From Prauserella shujinwangii (lineage in GTDB: Bacteria > Actinomycetota > Actinomycetes > Mycobacteriales > Pseudonocardiaceae): DNA of 64,000 bases. The DNA lies in the NCBI RefSeq assembly GCF_003001955.1, contig NZ_PVNH01000015.1, positions 1 through 64,000 on the forward strand. The letters are read 5' to 3'. Position 1 is the first letter of the stretch. The number at the start of each line of letters is the position of its first letter. The notes under the pieces were generated by a model that saw only the letters and a program-made list of their open reading frames with translations, was not told the origin of the DNA and ran no database searches. A program made the translations under genes and the position numbers. Of the stretch, positions 33,996-41,137 are shown one piece after another.

Positions 33996-35499
33996 CCCGC
34001 TGATTCTGCCCGGCGGGCGCCTCCCGCTCGTCCGCGGGCAGCCGGTCCAGCTCGGCGGGCAGCGACGGCAGCCGCGCCCCGGTGTACCGGGGGCGGGTGC
34101 GCTCGTCACCGTCGGTGTGCAGCCGCTGCCGGACCTCCACGTAGTAGCCGCCGGGCCGCGGCTCGAGGACGCCGGTGTGCGCTCCGCGCAGCAGCACGTC
34201 CCGGTCGGCGCGCTGCAGGCGCTGGCAGCTCAGGTAGGTCACCACGAACGCCAGCGGGGGCACGGCGAGAACGGCGATCCGGAACGTCCACACCAGGGTC
34301 TCGACCGGCACGTCGAAGATGAACGCCATCACGTCGTCGGTGCCGGCCACCGTGAGCAGGGTGTAGAAGCTCAGCAGCATCATGCCGAACCCGGTCCGCC
34401 CCGGGTTGTCGCGCGGCCGCTGCAGCAGGTTGTGCGCCGCGTTGTCCCTCGTGACCCGCCGTTCCAGGAACGGGTAGGCGAACAGCAGCGCGAACACGCC
34501 GAACGGCATCGCCACCGCGGGCCAGAACACCGCGGGGACGCGGTAGTCGCCGAGCACGAGTTCCGCCGACGGGAACAGGCGCATGGCGCCCTCGACCCAC
34601 AGCAGGTACCAGTCCGGCTGGGCGTTGAGCGAGCTGTGCGAGGCCTCGTACGGGCCGTAGTTGAAGATCGGGTTGATCTGCAGCAACCCGCCCATGCCGA
34701 TCAGCACGGCGGTGACGGCGGCGGCCAGCCCGGTGCTCTTCATCGCGAACGCGGGCACCGTGCGCGTGCCGACCTCGTTGGTCTCGGTCTTGCGCTTGCC
34801 GGGAAACTGCGTGTGCTCCTGGTACCAGACCGCGGCCAGGTGCACGGCCACGAGGGCGAGCAGCAGGGCGGGGATCACGAACACGTGCAGGGTGAAGAAG
34901 CGCGGGATGATCAGGTCGCCGATGTACTCCCCGTCGAAGACCATCCACTGCAGCCATGTGCCGACCACCGGGATGGACAGCGCCATCCCGGACATGATTC
35001 GCACCCCGAGGCCGGACAGCAGGTCGTCGGGCAGCGAGTAGCCGACGTAGCCCTCCGCGAGCCCGAGGAGCAGCAGGAACAGGCCGATCAGCCAGTTGCC
35101 CTCGCGTGGCTTGCGGAAGGCCCCGGTGAAGAAGATCCGCAGCAGGTGCACGAGGATCGCGGCGATGAAGACCAGCGCCGCCCAGTGGTGGATCTGCCGC
35201 ACCAGCAGGCCGCCCCGGACCTCGAAGGAGAGCTGGACCGCGGTCTCGTAGGCGCGCGACATCTCGACCTCGTGCATCGGCAGGTAGCCGCCACGGTAGG
35301 TGACCTCCGCCATGGACGGGTCGAAGAACAGGGCCAGGTAGGCGCCGGAGATCACCAGCACGACCAGGCTGTACAGGGCGATCTCGCCGAACAGGAACGA
35401 GAAGTGCTCGGGGAACACCTTGTTGGCTCTCGGCCGCACCCCTTTCGCGGCCTTGAACCGCTCGTCCAGGGCGTCCGCGAACCTCGTCACGCCGACCAT
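33979..35499 (-). CDS. Cytochrome b subunit of a bc-type complex (QcrB-like), orphan copy
   Basis: 506 residues from ATG 35499 with GGAGGAG before it. Eight or so membrane helices; haem-b His pairs lie in VRQIHHWAALVFIAAILVHLL and FFTLHVFVIPALLLALVAVHL. The quinol-oxidation motif is PDWY (QPDWYLLWVEG), the actinobacterial form of PEWY. The C-terminus is extended and cytoplasmic, as in actinobacterial QcrB. No Rieske (QcrA) or cytochrome cc (QcrC) gene is adjacent; instead it ends an oxidase/formate dehydrogenase cluster. It may move electrons from quinol to another partner, or work with QcrA/QcrC encoded elsewhere. Confidence 0.88.
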   Translation of the reverse strand: MVGVTRFADALDERFKAAKGVRPRANKVFPEHFSFLFGEIALYSLVVLVISGAYLALFFDPSMAEVTYRGGYLPMHEVEMSRAYETAVQLSFEVRGGLLVRQIHHWAALVFIAAILVHLLRIFFTGAFRKPREGNWLIGLFLLLLGLAEGYVGYSLPDDLLSGLGVRIMSGMALSIPVVGTWLQWMVFDGEYIGDLIIPRFFTLHVFVIPALLLALVAVHLAAVWYQEHTQFPGKRKTETNEVGTRTVPAFAMKSTGLAAAVTAVLIGMGGLLQINPIFNYGPYEASHSSLNAQPDWYLLWVEGAMRLFPSAELVLGDYRVPAVFWPAVAMPFGVFALLFAYPFLERRVTRDNAAHNLLQRPRDNPGRTGFGMMLLSFYTLLTVAGTDDVMAFIFDVPVETLVWTFRIAVLAVPPLAFVVTYLSCQRLQRADRDVLLRGAHTGVLEPRPGGYYVEVRQRLHTDGDERTRPRYTGARLPSLPAELDRLPADEREAPAGQNQRGGGEA

Positions 35500-35954
35500 G
35501 CGTGCTCCTCCCGCGTGATCCAGCGCCAGGTGATGCCGATGGCCGCGAGCGGGATCGGCAGCATCCCGACGATCATGGCGAGACCGGCGGCCGAGTGGCC
35601 GATGATGATCACGTAGATGGCCGCGAGGTCGAGGGCGGGCCCGGCGACGAACAGGTAGACGCTGCGCAGCGCGTCCGGCAGCCTGCGGCCGGGGCCGAGG
35701 ACCGGCAGCCAGAACACCATCGCGGCCAGCAGCAGCCCGGCGTGCAGCGCGAGATCGGCGCCGGCCGCAAGGTGGTGCCCGGCCGAGACCACCACGACCA
35801 GCCCGTGCAGCAGGACGAACCCGGTCAGGACGAGCAGCGGTGGCGCGGGGACGCGGTGCCACGGCAGGTGCCGGGCCGTGAGCAGGAGCAGCGCCGGGGC
35901 CACCACCGAGGTCAGCAGCCCCATCCCCGCCATCCGGAGCATCTCCGCGGTCAC
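35487..35954 (-). CDS. CtaG-like membrane protein, half-length
   Basis: 155 residues, GTG start overlapping the previous stop (GTGA). Four to five hydrophobic helices. Histidines lie at HGLVVVVSAGHHLAAGADLALHAG, and FWLPVLGPGRRLPDALRSVYLFVAGPALDL looks like the C-terminal half of the CtaG (caa3 assembly) family. Full CtaG proteins are about twice as long. A role in delivering copper or haem to the oxidase encoded upstream is likely but unproven. Confidence 0.6.
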   Translation of the reverse strand: MTAEMLRMAGMGLLTSVVAPALLLLTARHLPWHRVPAPPLLVLTGFVLLHGLVVVVSAGHHLAAGADLALHAGLLLAAMVFWLPVLGPGRRLPDALRSVYLFVAGPALDLAAIYVIIIGHSAAGLAMIVGMLPIPLAAIGITWRWITREEHAWSA

Positions 35955-36442
35955 CGCCCGGCCCCCTTCCGCCGCCCGGTCAGCGTGCGCAGGGCCCGCG
36001 TCAGCAGCCCGGCGGTCGCGGCGGCCTTCGCCGCCTTCGGCAGGACGCCGCGCTGGTCGCGCACCCCGGGCTCGGTGGGCACCGCGGTGGGCCCGGGCAG
36101 CGCTCCGGCGGGCACCCGCTCCCGGCGCACGTGCAGCAGCGCCGCCACCGCGAAGTAGAAGGCGATCCCGGTCAGCCACTGCCCGAAGAGCACGCTCGAT
36201 CCGGCGAGGATCACCGCGACCGCGAGGAAGCCGGCGGACAGGCTGTTGGCGGCCATCCGGACCGGCCCCTCGGCCCGCCGGCTCCTGCGGTACAGCCACA
36301 CGACACCCGCCGCGGCCGCGGTCGCCGAGACCGCGAGCGCGTACATGCCGATGAACAGGGCGTTCTCCCGGTACGGGATCATCACCAGCATCAGCACGGC
36401 GTTCCAGCCCGCCCAGCCGAGCACCACGAGCGCGGGCTTCAC
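35951..36442 (-). CDS. Four-helix membrane protein of the oxidase cluster, unknown
   Basis: 163 residues, GTG start overlapping the ctaD stop as GTGA. Helices: ALVVLGWAGWNAVLMLVMIP, LFIGMYALAVSATAAAAGVV, SLSAGFLAVAVILAGSSVLFG and WLTGIAFYFAVAALLHV; a basic cytoplasmic tail follows. Its position directly after subunit I is where subunit III or IV genes often sit, but it matches neither CtaE nor CtaF by eye. It may be a novel small subunit or an assembly factor. Confidence 0.6.
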   Translation of the reverse strand: MKPALVVLGWAGWNAVLMLVMIPYRENALFIGMYALAVSATAAAAGVVWLYRRSRRAEGPVRMAANSLSAGFLAVAVILAGSSVLFGQWLTGIAFYFAVAALLHVRRERVPAGALPGPTAVPTEPGVRDQRGVLPKAAKAAATAGLLTRALRTLTGRRKGAGR

Positions 36443-38070
36443 GGCTCCCGCTCCCTCCGCAGGTCGAGCAGCGGGGCGTAGCTGCGGATGGGCGGGATCG
36501 GGTGCTTGTCGTCGAAGTTCAGCGGAGGCGGCGGCGACGAGGTGGCCCACTCCAGCGTGTGCGCCCGCCACGGATTGTCCGGTGCGGCGCGCTCCTTGCG
36601 CTTCGTCAGCGACCGGACGACGTTGACCGCGAACGCCAGCATGCCCAGCCCGAGGATGCCCGCTCCGATCGAGGCGATGAGGTTGAACGTGCTGAATCCG
36701 TCGGTGGGCAGGTAGCTCGCGACGCGCCGCGGCATGCCGGCGATCCCGAGCCAGAACATCGGCAGGAACGTCACGTTGGTGCCGACCATCATCAGCCAGA
36801 AGTGGGCGTGGCCCAGCCCCCTGCCCAGCATCACCCCGGTCGCCTTCGGGAACCAGAAGTACAGCCCCGCGAACAGCCCGAACAGGCTGCCCGCGACGAG
36901 CGTGTAGTGGAAGTGCCCGACGACGAAGTAGCTGTCGTGCATCTGGTAGTCCAGCACCGGGCTGGCGACCATGATCCCGGTGATGCCGCCGACCAGGAAC
37001 TGCAGGATGAACGCCAGCGCGAACAGCATCGGCAGCTGGAATCTCAGCCGGGCGCCGATGATCGTGCCGAGGAACGCGAAGTACTCGATTCCCGCGGGCA
37101 CGATCAGCAGGATCGACGTGAGCGAGTAGTAGTCGTCCGAGACCAGCCCGGTGGTGAACATGTGGTGCCCCCACACGCTCATCGACAGCCCGGCGAAGGC
37201 CAGCAGCGACAGCACCGTGATCGTGTAGCCGAAGAACCGGCGCTGCGCGAACGTGGCGAGCACCTCGGCCACCGCGCCCACGAACGGGAAGAACATCACG
37301 TACACGACCGGATGCGCGAAGAACCAGAACAGGTGCTGGTAGCCGATGTTGTAGAGGTTGCTGTCGAACAGGCCGGGCGTCATCCGGCCGACCGCGATCA
37401 GGCCCAGCGCGAACAGCAGGGAGGGAAACGCGGCGATCACCATGAGGTTGGTCGCCACGACCGACCAGCTGAACACCGGCATCCGCAGCATCGTCATGCC
37501 CCTGGCGCGCTTGAGCAGCGCCGTCCACAGCACCGTCCCGCCGACCAGGATCATGCCGACGGTCGTGACGAACGTGCCCAGCACCCACAGATCGGTGCCC
37601 ATGCCCGGGGAGTACTCCGATGTGGACAGCGGGGTGTAGGCGGTCCAGCCCTCCTTCGCGGCACCGCCCGACGTGAGGAAACCGGAGAAGATCGCGACGG
37701 AACCGAACAGGTAGAGCCAGAACCCGAGCATCGTCGTCCGGGGCGCGGCGACGTTGGGCGCGCCCACCTGCAACGGCACGAGGTAGAGCCCGTACGCCAG
37801 CGCCAGCGGCGTGACGACCAGGTAGATCATCGCCGAGCCGTGGATGGTGAACAGCTGGTTGTAGCCGTCGTTGGTCACGAACTCCTGATCGGGCTGTGCC
37901 AGCTGCAGGCGCATGGTCAGCGCCAGCGCGCCGGCCACGAACAGCAGGAGCAGCGCGACCGCGGTGATCAGCAACGCGATCCGCTTGTGGTCGGTGGTGC
38001 CGAGCCACGACCGCAGTGATCGGTCCCGGGGCAGCTCCCGCTCCTCGGCGACGGCGAGCTCCGCCGTCAT
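36439..38070 (-). CDS. ctaD: Cytochrome c oxidase subunit I, channel-less variant
   Basis: 543 residues, 12-helix haem-copper oxidase subunit. Metal ligands are intact: His77 (TIHGSAM) and His388 for haem a, His386 for haem a3 (VVGHFHY), and CuB His253 with the cross-linking Tyr257 in AHPVVY plus His302/His303 in WGHHMF. Yet the canonical D-channel Asp is Asn106 (GAPNVAAPR), the paired Asn are Thr, the D-channel Glu is Val255, and the K-channel Lys is Glu329 (PAGIE instead of PTGIK). So reduction of O2 looks possible but ordinary proton pumping does not. ATGA overlap with ctaC. Confidence 0.9.
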   Translation of the reverse strand: MTAELAVAEERELPRDRSLRSWLGTTDHKRIALLITAVALLLLFVAGALALTMRLQLAQPDQEFVTNDGYNQLFTIHGSAMIYLVVTPLALAYGLYLVPLQVGAPNVAAPRTTMLGFWLYLFGSVAIFSGFLTSGGAAKEGWTAYTPLSTSEYSPGMGTDLWVLGTFVTTVGMILVGGTVLWTALLKRARGMTMLRMPVFSWSVVATNLMVIAAFPSLLFALGLIAVGRMTPGLFDSNLYNIGYQHLFWFFAHPVVYVMFFPFVGAVAEVLATFAQRRFFGYTITVLSLLAFAGLSMSVWGHHMFTTGLVSDDYYSLTSILLIVPAGIEYFAFLGTIIGARLRFQLPMLFALAFILQFLVGGITGIMVASPVLDYQMHDSYFVVGHFHYTLVAGSLFGLFAGLYFWFPKATGVMLGRGLGHAHFWLMMVGTNVTFLPMFWLGIAGMPRRVASYLPTDGFSTFNLIASIGAGILGLGMLAFAVNVVRSLTKRKERAAPDNPWRAHTLEWATSSPPPPLNFDDKHPIPPIRSYAPLLDLRREREP

Positions 38071-38720
38071 GCCACGGTCCCCTGTTGCTGGAACTGCTGG
38101 AACTCCTGCGGCGAGACGGCCCGGACCCAGAAGTGCATGGACGGGTGGTAGGGGCCGCAGAACTCGGCACACCGGCCGAGCCACCGGCCCTCCTCGTCGA
38201 ACTCGACGGTGAGGGTGTTGGTGTGGTGCGGGTAGACGTCCATCTTGATGGCCTTGTCCGGGATCCACAGGGCGTGGACCACGTCGCTGGACCGCAGGCG
38301 CAGCTCCACCGGCTGCCCGGTGGGCACCACCAGGGTCGGCAGCCCGGAGTTCTTGTCCCGGCACGTTCCGGTGACGGACCGCCCGGTGTCCGGGTACTGG
38401 AACTCCCAGCACCACTGGAACGCGGTGACGTCGACCTTCGTCGCGCCCCGCTGCTCGGCGACGCTGTAGCCGGTGGTGCCGTGCTGCACCTCCTGGTGCG
38501 CGGACGCGGTGACGTACACGATCACCCCGGCCACCCCGGCGAGCAGTACCGCGTACCCGATCTCCAGCGGCTTGTTGCTGTCCCGTCGGCGCGTGTCCCC
38601 CGAGCGTTTCCGGCTGAGAAAGATCGCGAGCACGACGCCGAGCAGGACGAGGGCGAACACCACGGATGCCACCGCGATCTCGAAGGCGAAGACCCGCTCG
38701 AACACCCGCTGGAACTCCAC
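38067..38720 (-). CDS. ctaC: Cytochrome c oxidase subunit II with CuA site
   Basis: 217 residues from GTG 38720, preferred because GGAGG lies five bases upstream (another GTG at 38732 is possible). Two N-terminal helices (EIAVASVVFALVLLGVVLAI, IGYAVLLAGVAGVIVYV), then the periplasmic cupredoxin domain: TAFQWCWEFQYPD, SSDVVHALWIPD (CuA His) and the full CuA motif CAEFCGPYHPSM. The intact CuA marks the complex as a cytochrome-type oxidase rather than a quinol oxidase. Overlaps ctaD as ATGA. Confidence 0.9.
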   Translation of the reverse strand: MEFQRVFERVFAFEIAVASVVFALVLLGVVLAIFLSRKRSGDTRRRDSNKPLEIGYAVLLAGVAGVIVYVTASAHQEVQHGTTGYSVAEQRGATKVDVTAFQWCWEFQYPDTGRSVTGTCRDKNSGLPTLVVPTGQPVELRLRSSDVVHALWIPDKAIKMDVYPHHTNTLTVEFDEEGRWLGRCAEFCGPYHPSMHFWVRAVSPQEFQQFQQQGTVA

Positions 38721-38804
38721 GTCACCCTCCACTGTGCCCTTCGACCGCGGTCAGGCCTCGCCGTACCCGCTTTCGCCGTCCGGCAAACGCCGTCGGGCCG
38801 TGGC

Positions 38805-39188
38805 TCAGCGGGTCTCCACCGACTCCCGCAGGGTCTCCGCGGTGCGTTCCGCCTCGGTGACCGCCTCCTGGGGAACCGGATCGATCTCGCGCAGGCCGCG
38901 CACGCCGAGTGCGGCCAGCGCGGCGGCCGTGCCGCTCAGCACCGTCCCGGCCAGCAGCGCGGCCAGCCAGGGCGGCAGGCGCCTGGCCAGCGGCAGCACC
39001 AGCGCGGCGATCAGCGCCGCGCCGCCGTAGAGACCGAGCACGGCCGCACCCGCGAGCAGCCCGCCACCGAAACCGGCCTGCCTGGCCTTCGCCCTGGTCT
39101 CGCCGATCGCGAGCCGCAGCTCGTCCCGGACCAGCCTGCCCACCTGTTCGGGCAGCTCGTTCACCGCGCTCCGTTGCCTGCCGGCCAT
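38805..39188 (-). CDS. Actinobacterial holin-X/phage-holin-III-like membrane protein
   Basis: 127 residues. Two hydrophobic helices (GGGLLAGAAVLGLYGGAALIAALVLPLA and LAALLAGTVLSGTAAALAALGV) with an N-terminal amphipathic stretch QVGRLVRDELRLAIGETRAKA that is diagnostic of this Phage_holin_3_6 family. Despite the name these are chromosomal proteins of unknown role. The gene overlaps the nrfD-like 3' end by 28 bp, so it is translated from the same transcript, between the formate dehydrogenase and the oxidase genes. Confidence 0.75.
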   Translation of the reverse strand: MAGRQRSAVNELPEQVGRLVRDELRLAIGETRAKARQAGFGGGLLAGAAVLGLYGGAALIAALVLPLARRLPPWLAALLAGTVLSGTAAALAALGVRGLREIDPVPQEAVTEAERTAETLRESVETR

Positions 39189-40195
39189 CCGTCGCCTCCG
39201 CGTTCGCGTTCCCGTAGCCGTTCACGCTGGGGAACGATCGTGTACTTGGGGTCCTCCGCCGACACCTTGCCCGCGTCGAAGATGCCCCATTTGGACAGTG
39301 CCGACGCGGCGAGCAGCCCGGCTCCGGACAGCGCGCGGGCGACCCGGCTGCGCCTGCCCAGCGTCGCGCCGGCCACCCCGGCGACGGCCAGCGCCTCCCC
39401 GGCCCTGACCATGCCGCCCGGCTTGCCGGCGCGGTAGGGCTCGGCGACCATCCCGAGCCGCCGCTCCATCCGCCGGAACGCGGCCAGTTCGAGCACGGTG
39501 CCGAAGAGCGCGAGGTTGCGGGCCGGGCCTGCCTCCCGGTCCGGCGCGGCCAGCAGACCCAGCCCGCCCGCACCGACGGCGGCCGATCCGGTGAACACGT
39601 ACGGCAGTTCCCGGTGCCCGTCGTGCCAGGCCGGCACCGCGGTGTCGCTGACAAGGGCGGCGGTGTACGCCGCCACGGCGGGCCCGGTCAGGGCGGCGCC
39701 CGCCGTGGCGAGCGCGCCGATCCTCGGCAGCCTGCCCGTCACGGCCGACAGCGCCGCCGCGCCCGCGCACGGGCCGTAGGCGGTGAGCAGCCAGGAGCCC
39801 ATGTTCATCGGCGAGGTCGGCTTGAACACCCTGAGCATGTTGAGGAAGCGCGCGGGGCGGCCCAGGTCGTGGATCAGCGCGCCCAGCGACACCGTCACCG
39901 CGCCGAACGCCCCGGTCTTGGCGGCGACCGCAAGGCGGTTCCGCCCGGTCGCGTGCGCACCAGCGCCGAGCACCGAGGAGGCGCCCGCGACGCCGCCGAG
40001 GAAGAGGTAGCCGGGGACGTCCGGCGACTTCCACACCGGGCCGTTGAGAACCGGCTTGCCGTAGTAGGAGGTGAACTCGGTGTCCGGGACGACCGGTTGC
40101 TCACCCTTGCGCTTGCGTCCGGTGTGAACTCCGGTCATCGCCTCCCGAGCGGGGCGCGAGTCGAGGCTGCCGTGTTCGGCGTCCTGGCCTTTCAT
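39161..40195 (-). CDS. nrfD: NrfD-type membrane subunit of formate dehydrogenase
   Basis: 344 residues, eight or so hydrophobic helices. FTSYYGKPVLNGPVWKSPDVPGYLFLGGVAGASS is the conserved NrfD/PsrC entrance, and LIHDLGRPARFLNMLRVFKPTSPMNMGSW is the family's quinone-site region with the invariant His-Asp and Arg. It replaces the b-type FdnI/FdoI gamma subunit, so electrons from the Fe-S subunit would reach menaquinone without haem b. ATG at 40195 is two bases after the fdhB stop codon. Confidence 0.88.
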   Translation of the reverse strand: MKGQDAEHGSLDSRPAREAMTGVHTGRKRKGEQPVVPDTEFTSYYGKPVLNGPVWKSPDVPGYLFLGGVAGASSVLGAGAHATGRNRLAVAAKTGAFGAVTVSLGALIHDLGRPARFLNMLRVFKPTSPMNMGSWLLTAYGPCAGAAALSAVTGRLPRIGALATAGAALTGPAVAAYTAALVSDTAVPAWHDGHRELPYVFTGSAAVGAGGLGLLAAPDREAGPARNLALFGTVLELAAFRRMERRLGMVAEPYRAGKPGGMVRAGEALAVAGVAGATLGRRSRVARALSGAGLLAASALSKWGIFDAGKVSAEDPKYTIVPQRERLRERERGGDGWPAGNGAR

Positions 40196-40197
40196 GC

Positions 40198-41136
40198 TCA
40201 CCGTCCCTTCCGGGCACCGAGGAAGGCGGCGACCGCGCCCGCGGCCAGGGTCGCCGCGGCGGAGGCCACGTGCCGCCACATCGCGGGCAGGTCCCTGGTG
40301 GTCACCACCGGGTCCGGCGGGAAGCCGTAGACCTCGGGTTCGTCCAGCAGCAGGAAGAACGCGCCGTCCCCGCCGACGCCGTCGTCCGGGTCGGCCCCGT
40401 ACAGGCGAGCCTCGGGGACCCCGGCCTCGTGCAGCTGCTCGACCCGCCGCCCGGCCCGCTCCCGCAGCTCGTCGAGTGGTCCGAACTGGATGGAGTCGGT
40501 GGGGCAAGCCTTGGCACACGCGGGTTCCAGCCCGTCGCCGAGCCGGTCGTAGCACAGCGTGCACTTCCATGCCCTGCCGTCGTCCTTGCGCTGGTCGATC
40601 ACGCCGTAGGGGCAGGCGGGGATGCAGTAGCCGCAGCCGTTGCAGATGTCCTCCTGCACGACGACCGTGCCGAACTCGGTGCGGAACAGCGACCCGGTGG
40701 GGCACACGTCGAGGCACGCGGCGTGCGTGCAGTGCTTGCACACGTCCGACGCCATCAGCCAGCGGAAGTCGTCCCCGGCGCCGGGCGTGGTCGGCGTCAT
40801 GCCCGCCTCCGGCGGCTGGGTCGCCGTGCCGTGCTCGGCCATGGTGAGCACGTCCTGGTCGTGGTGCAGGCCGGGGTCCTGGCGGCCGATGGGCTTGCGC
40901 TGCTCGATGAACGCCACGTGCCGCCACGTGTCGGCGCCGAGGCCGACCGTGTTGTCATAGGACATCCCGGTGAGGTCGAGCCCGTCCTCCGGGACGGCGT
41001 TCCACTCCTTGCAGGCGACCTCGCAGGCCTTGCAGCCGATGCACACGGTGGTGTCGGTGAAGAAACCCATCCGCGGCGGGTGGTCGGCGTAGCCGCTGTC
41101 CCCCGCGGGATCGACGGGCGTGCGCGCGGTCGTCAT
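40198..41136 (-). CDS. Formate dehydrogenase Fe-S (beta) subunit
   Basis: 312 residues. Four [4Fe-4S] clusters are coordinated by Cys groups CIGCKACEVACKEWN, CKHCTHAACLDVCPTG, CNGCGYCIPACPYG and CTLCYDRL...CAKACP, the FdnH/FdoH pattern. An insertion of about 35 residues (IEQRKPIGRQDPGLHHDQDV onward) lies after the first cluster. A C-terminal helix (VASAAATLAAGAVAAFLGAR) anchors it to the membrane. It follows the large subunit gene by one base, carrying electrons to the NrfD subunit. Confidence 0.92.
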   Translation of the reverse strand: MTTARTPVDPAGDSGYADHPPRMGFFTDTTVCIGCKACEVACKEWNAVPEDGLDLTGMSYDNTVGLGADTWRHVAFIEQRKPIGRQDPGLHHDQDVLTMAEHGTATQPPEAGMTPTTPGAGDDFRWLMASDVCKHCTHAACLDVCPTGSLFRTEFGTVVVQEDICNGCGYCIPACPYGVIDQRKDDGRAWKCTLCYDRLGDGLEPACAKACPTDSIQFGPLDELRERAGRRVEQLHEAGVPEARLYGADPDDGVGGDGAFFLLLDEPEVYGFPPDPVVTTRDLPAMWRHVASAAATLAAGAVAAFLGARKGR

Positions 41137-41137
41137 G

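Noticed and set aside
36439-38070. CtaD as a nitric-oxide reductase subunit
   Set aside because: It keeps the cross-linking Tyr257 and is overlapped by a CuA-bearing subunit II, as in O2-reducing oxidases.
2473-39242. GAACGATCGTG three times (2473, 13434, 39232)
   Set aside because: Short, contains the common CGATCG palindrome, and one copy is inside the nrfD coding sequence; not enough for a shared regulatory site.
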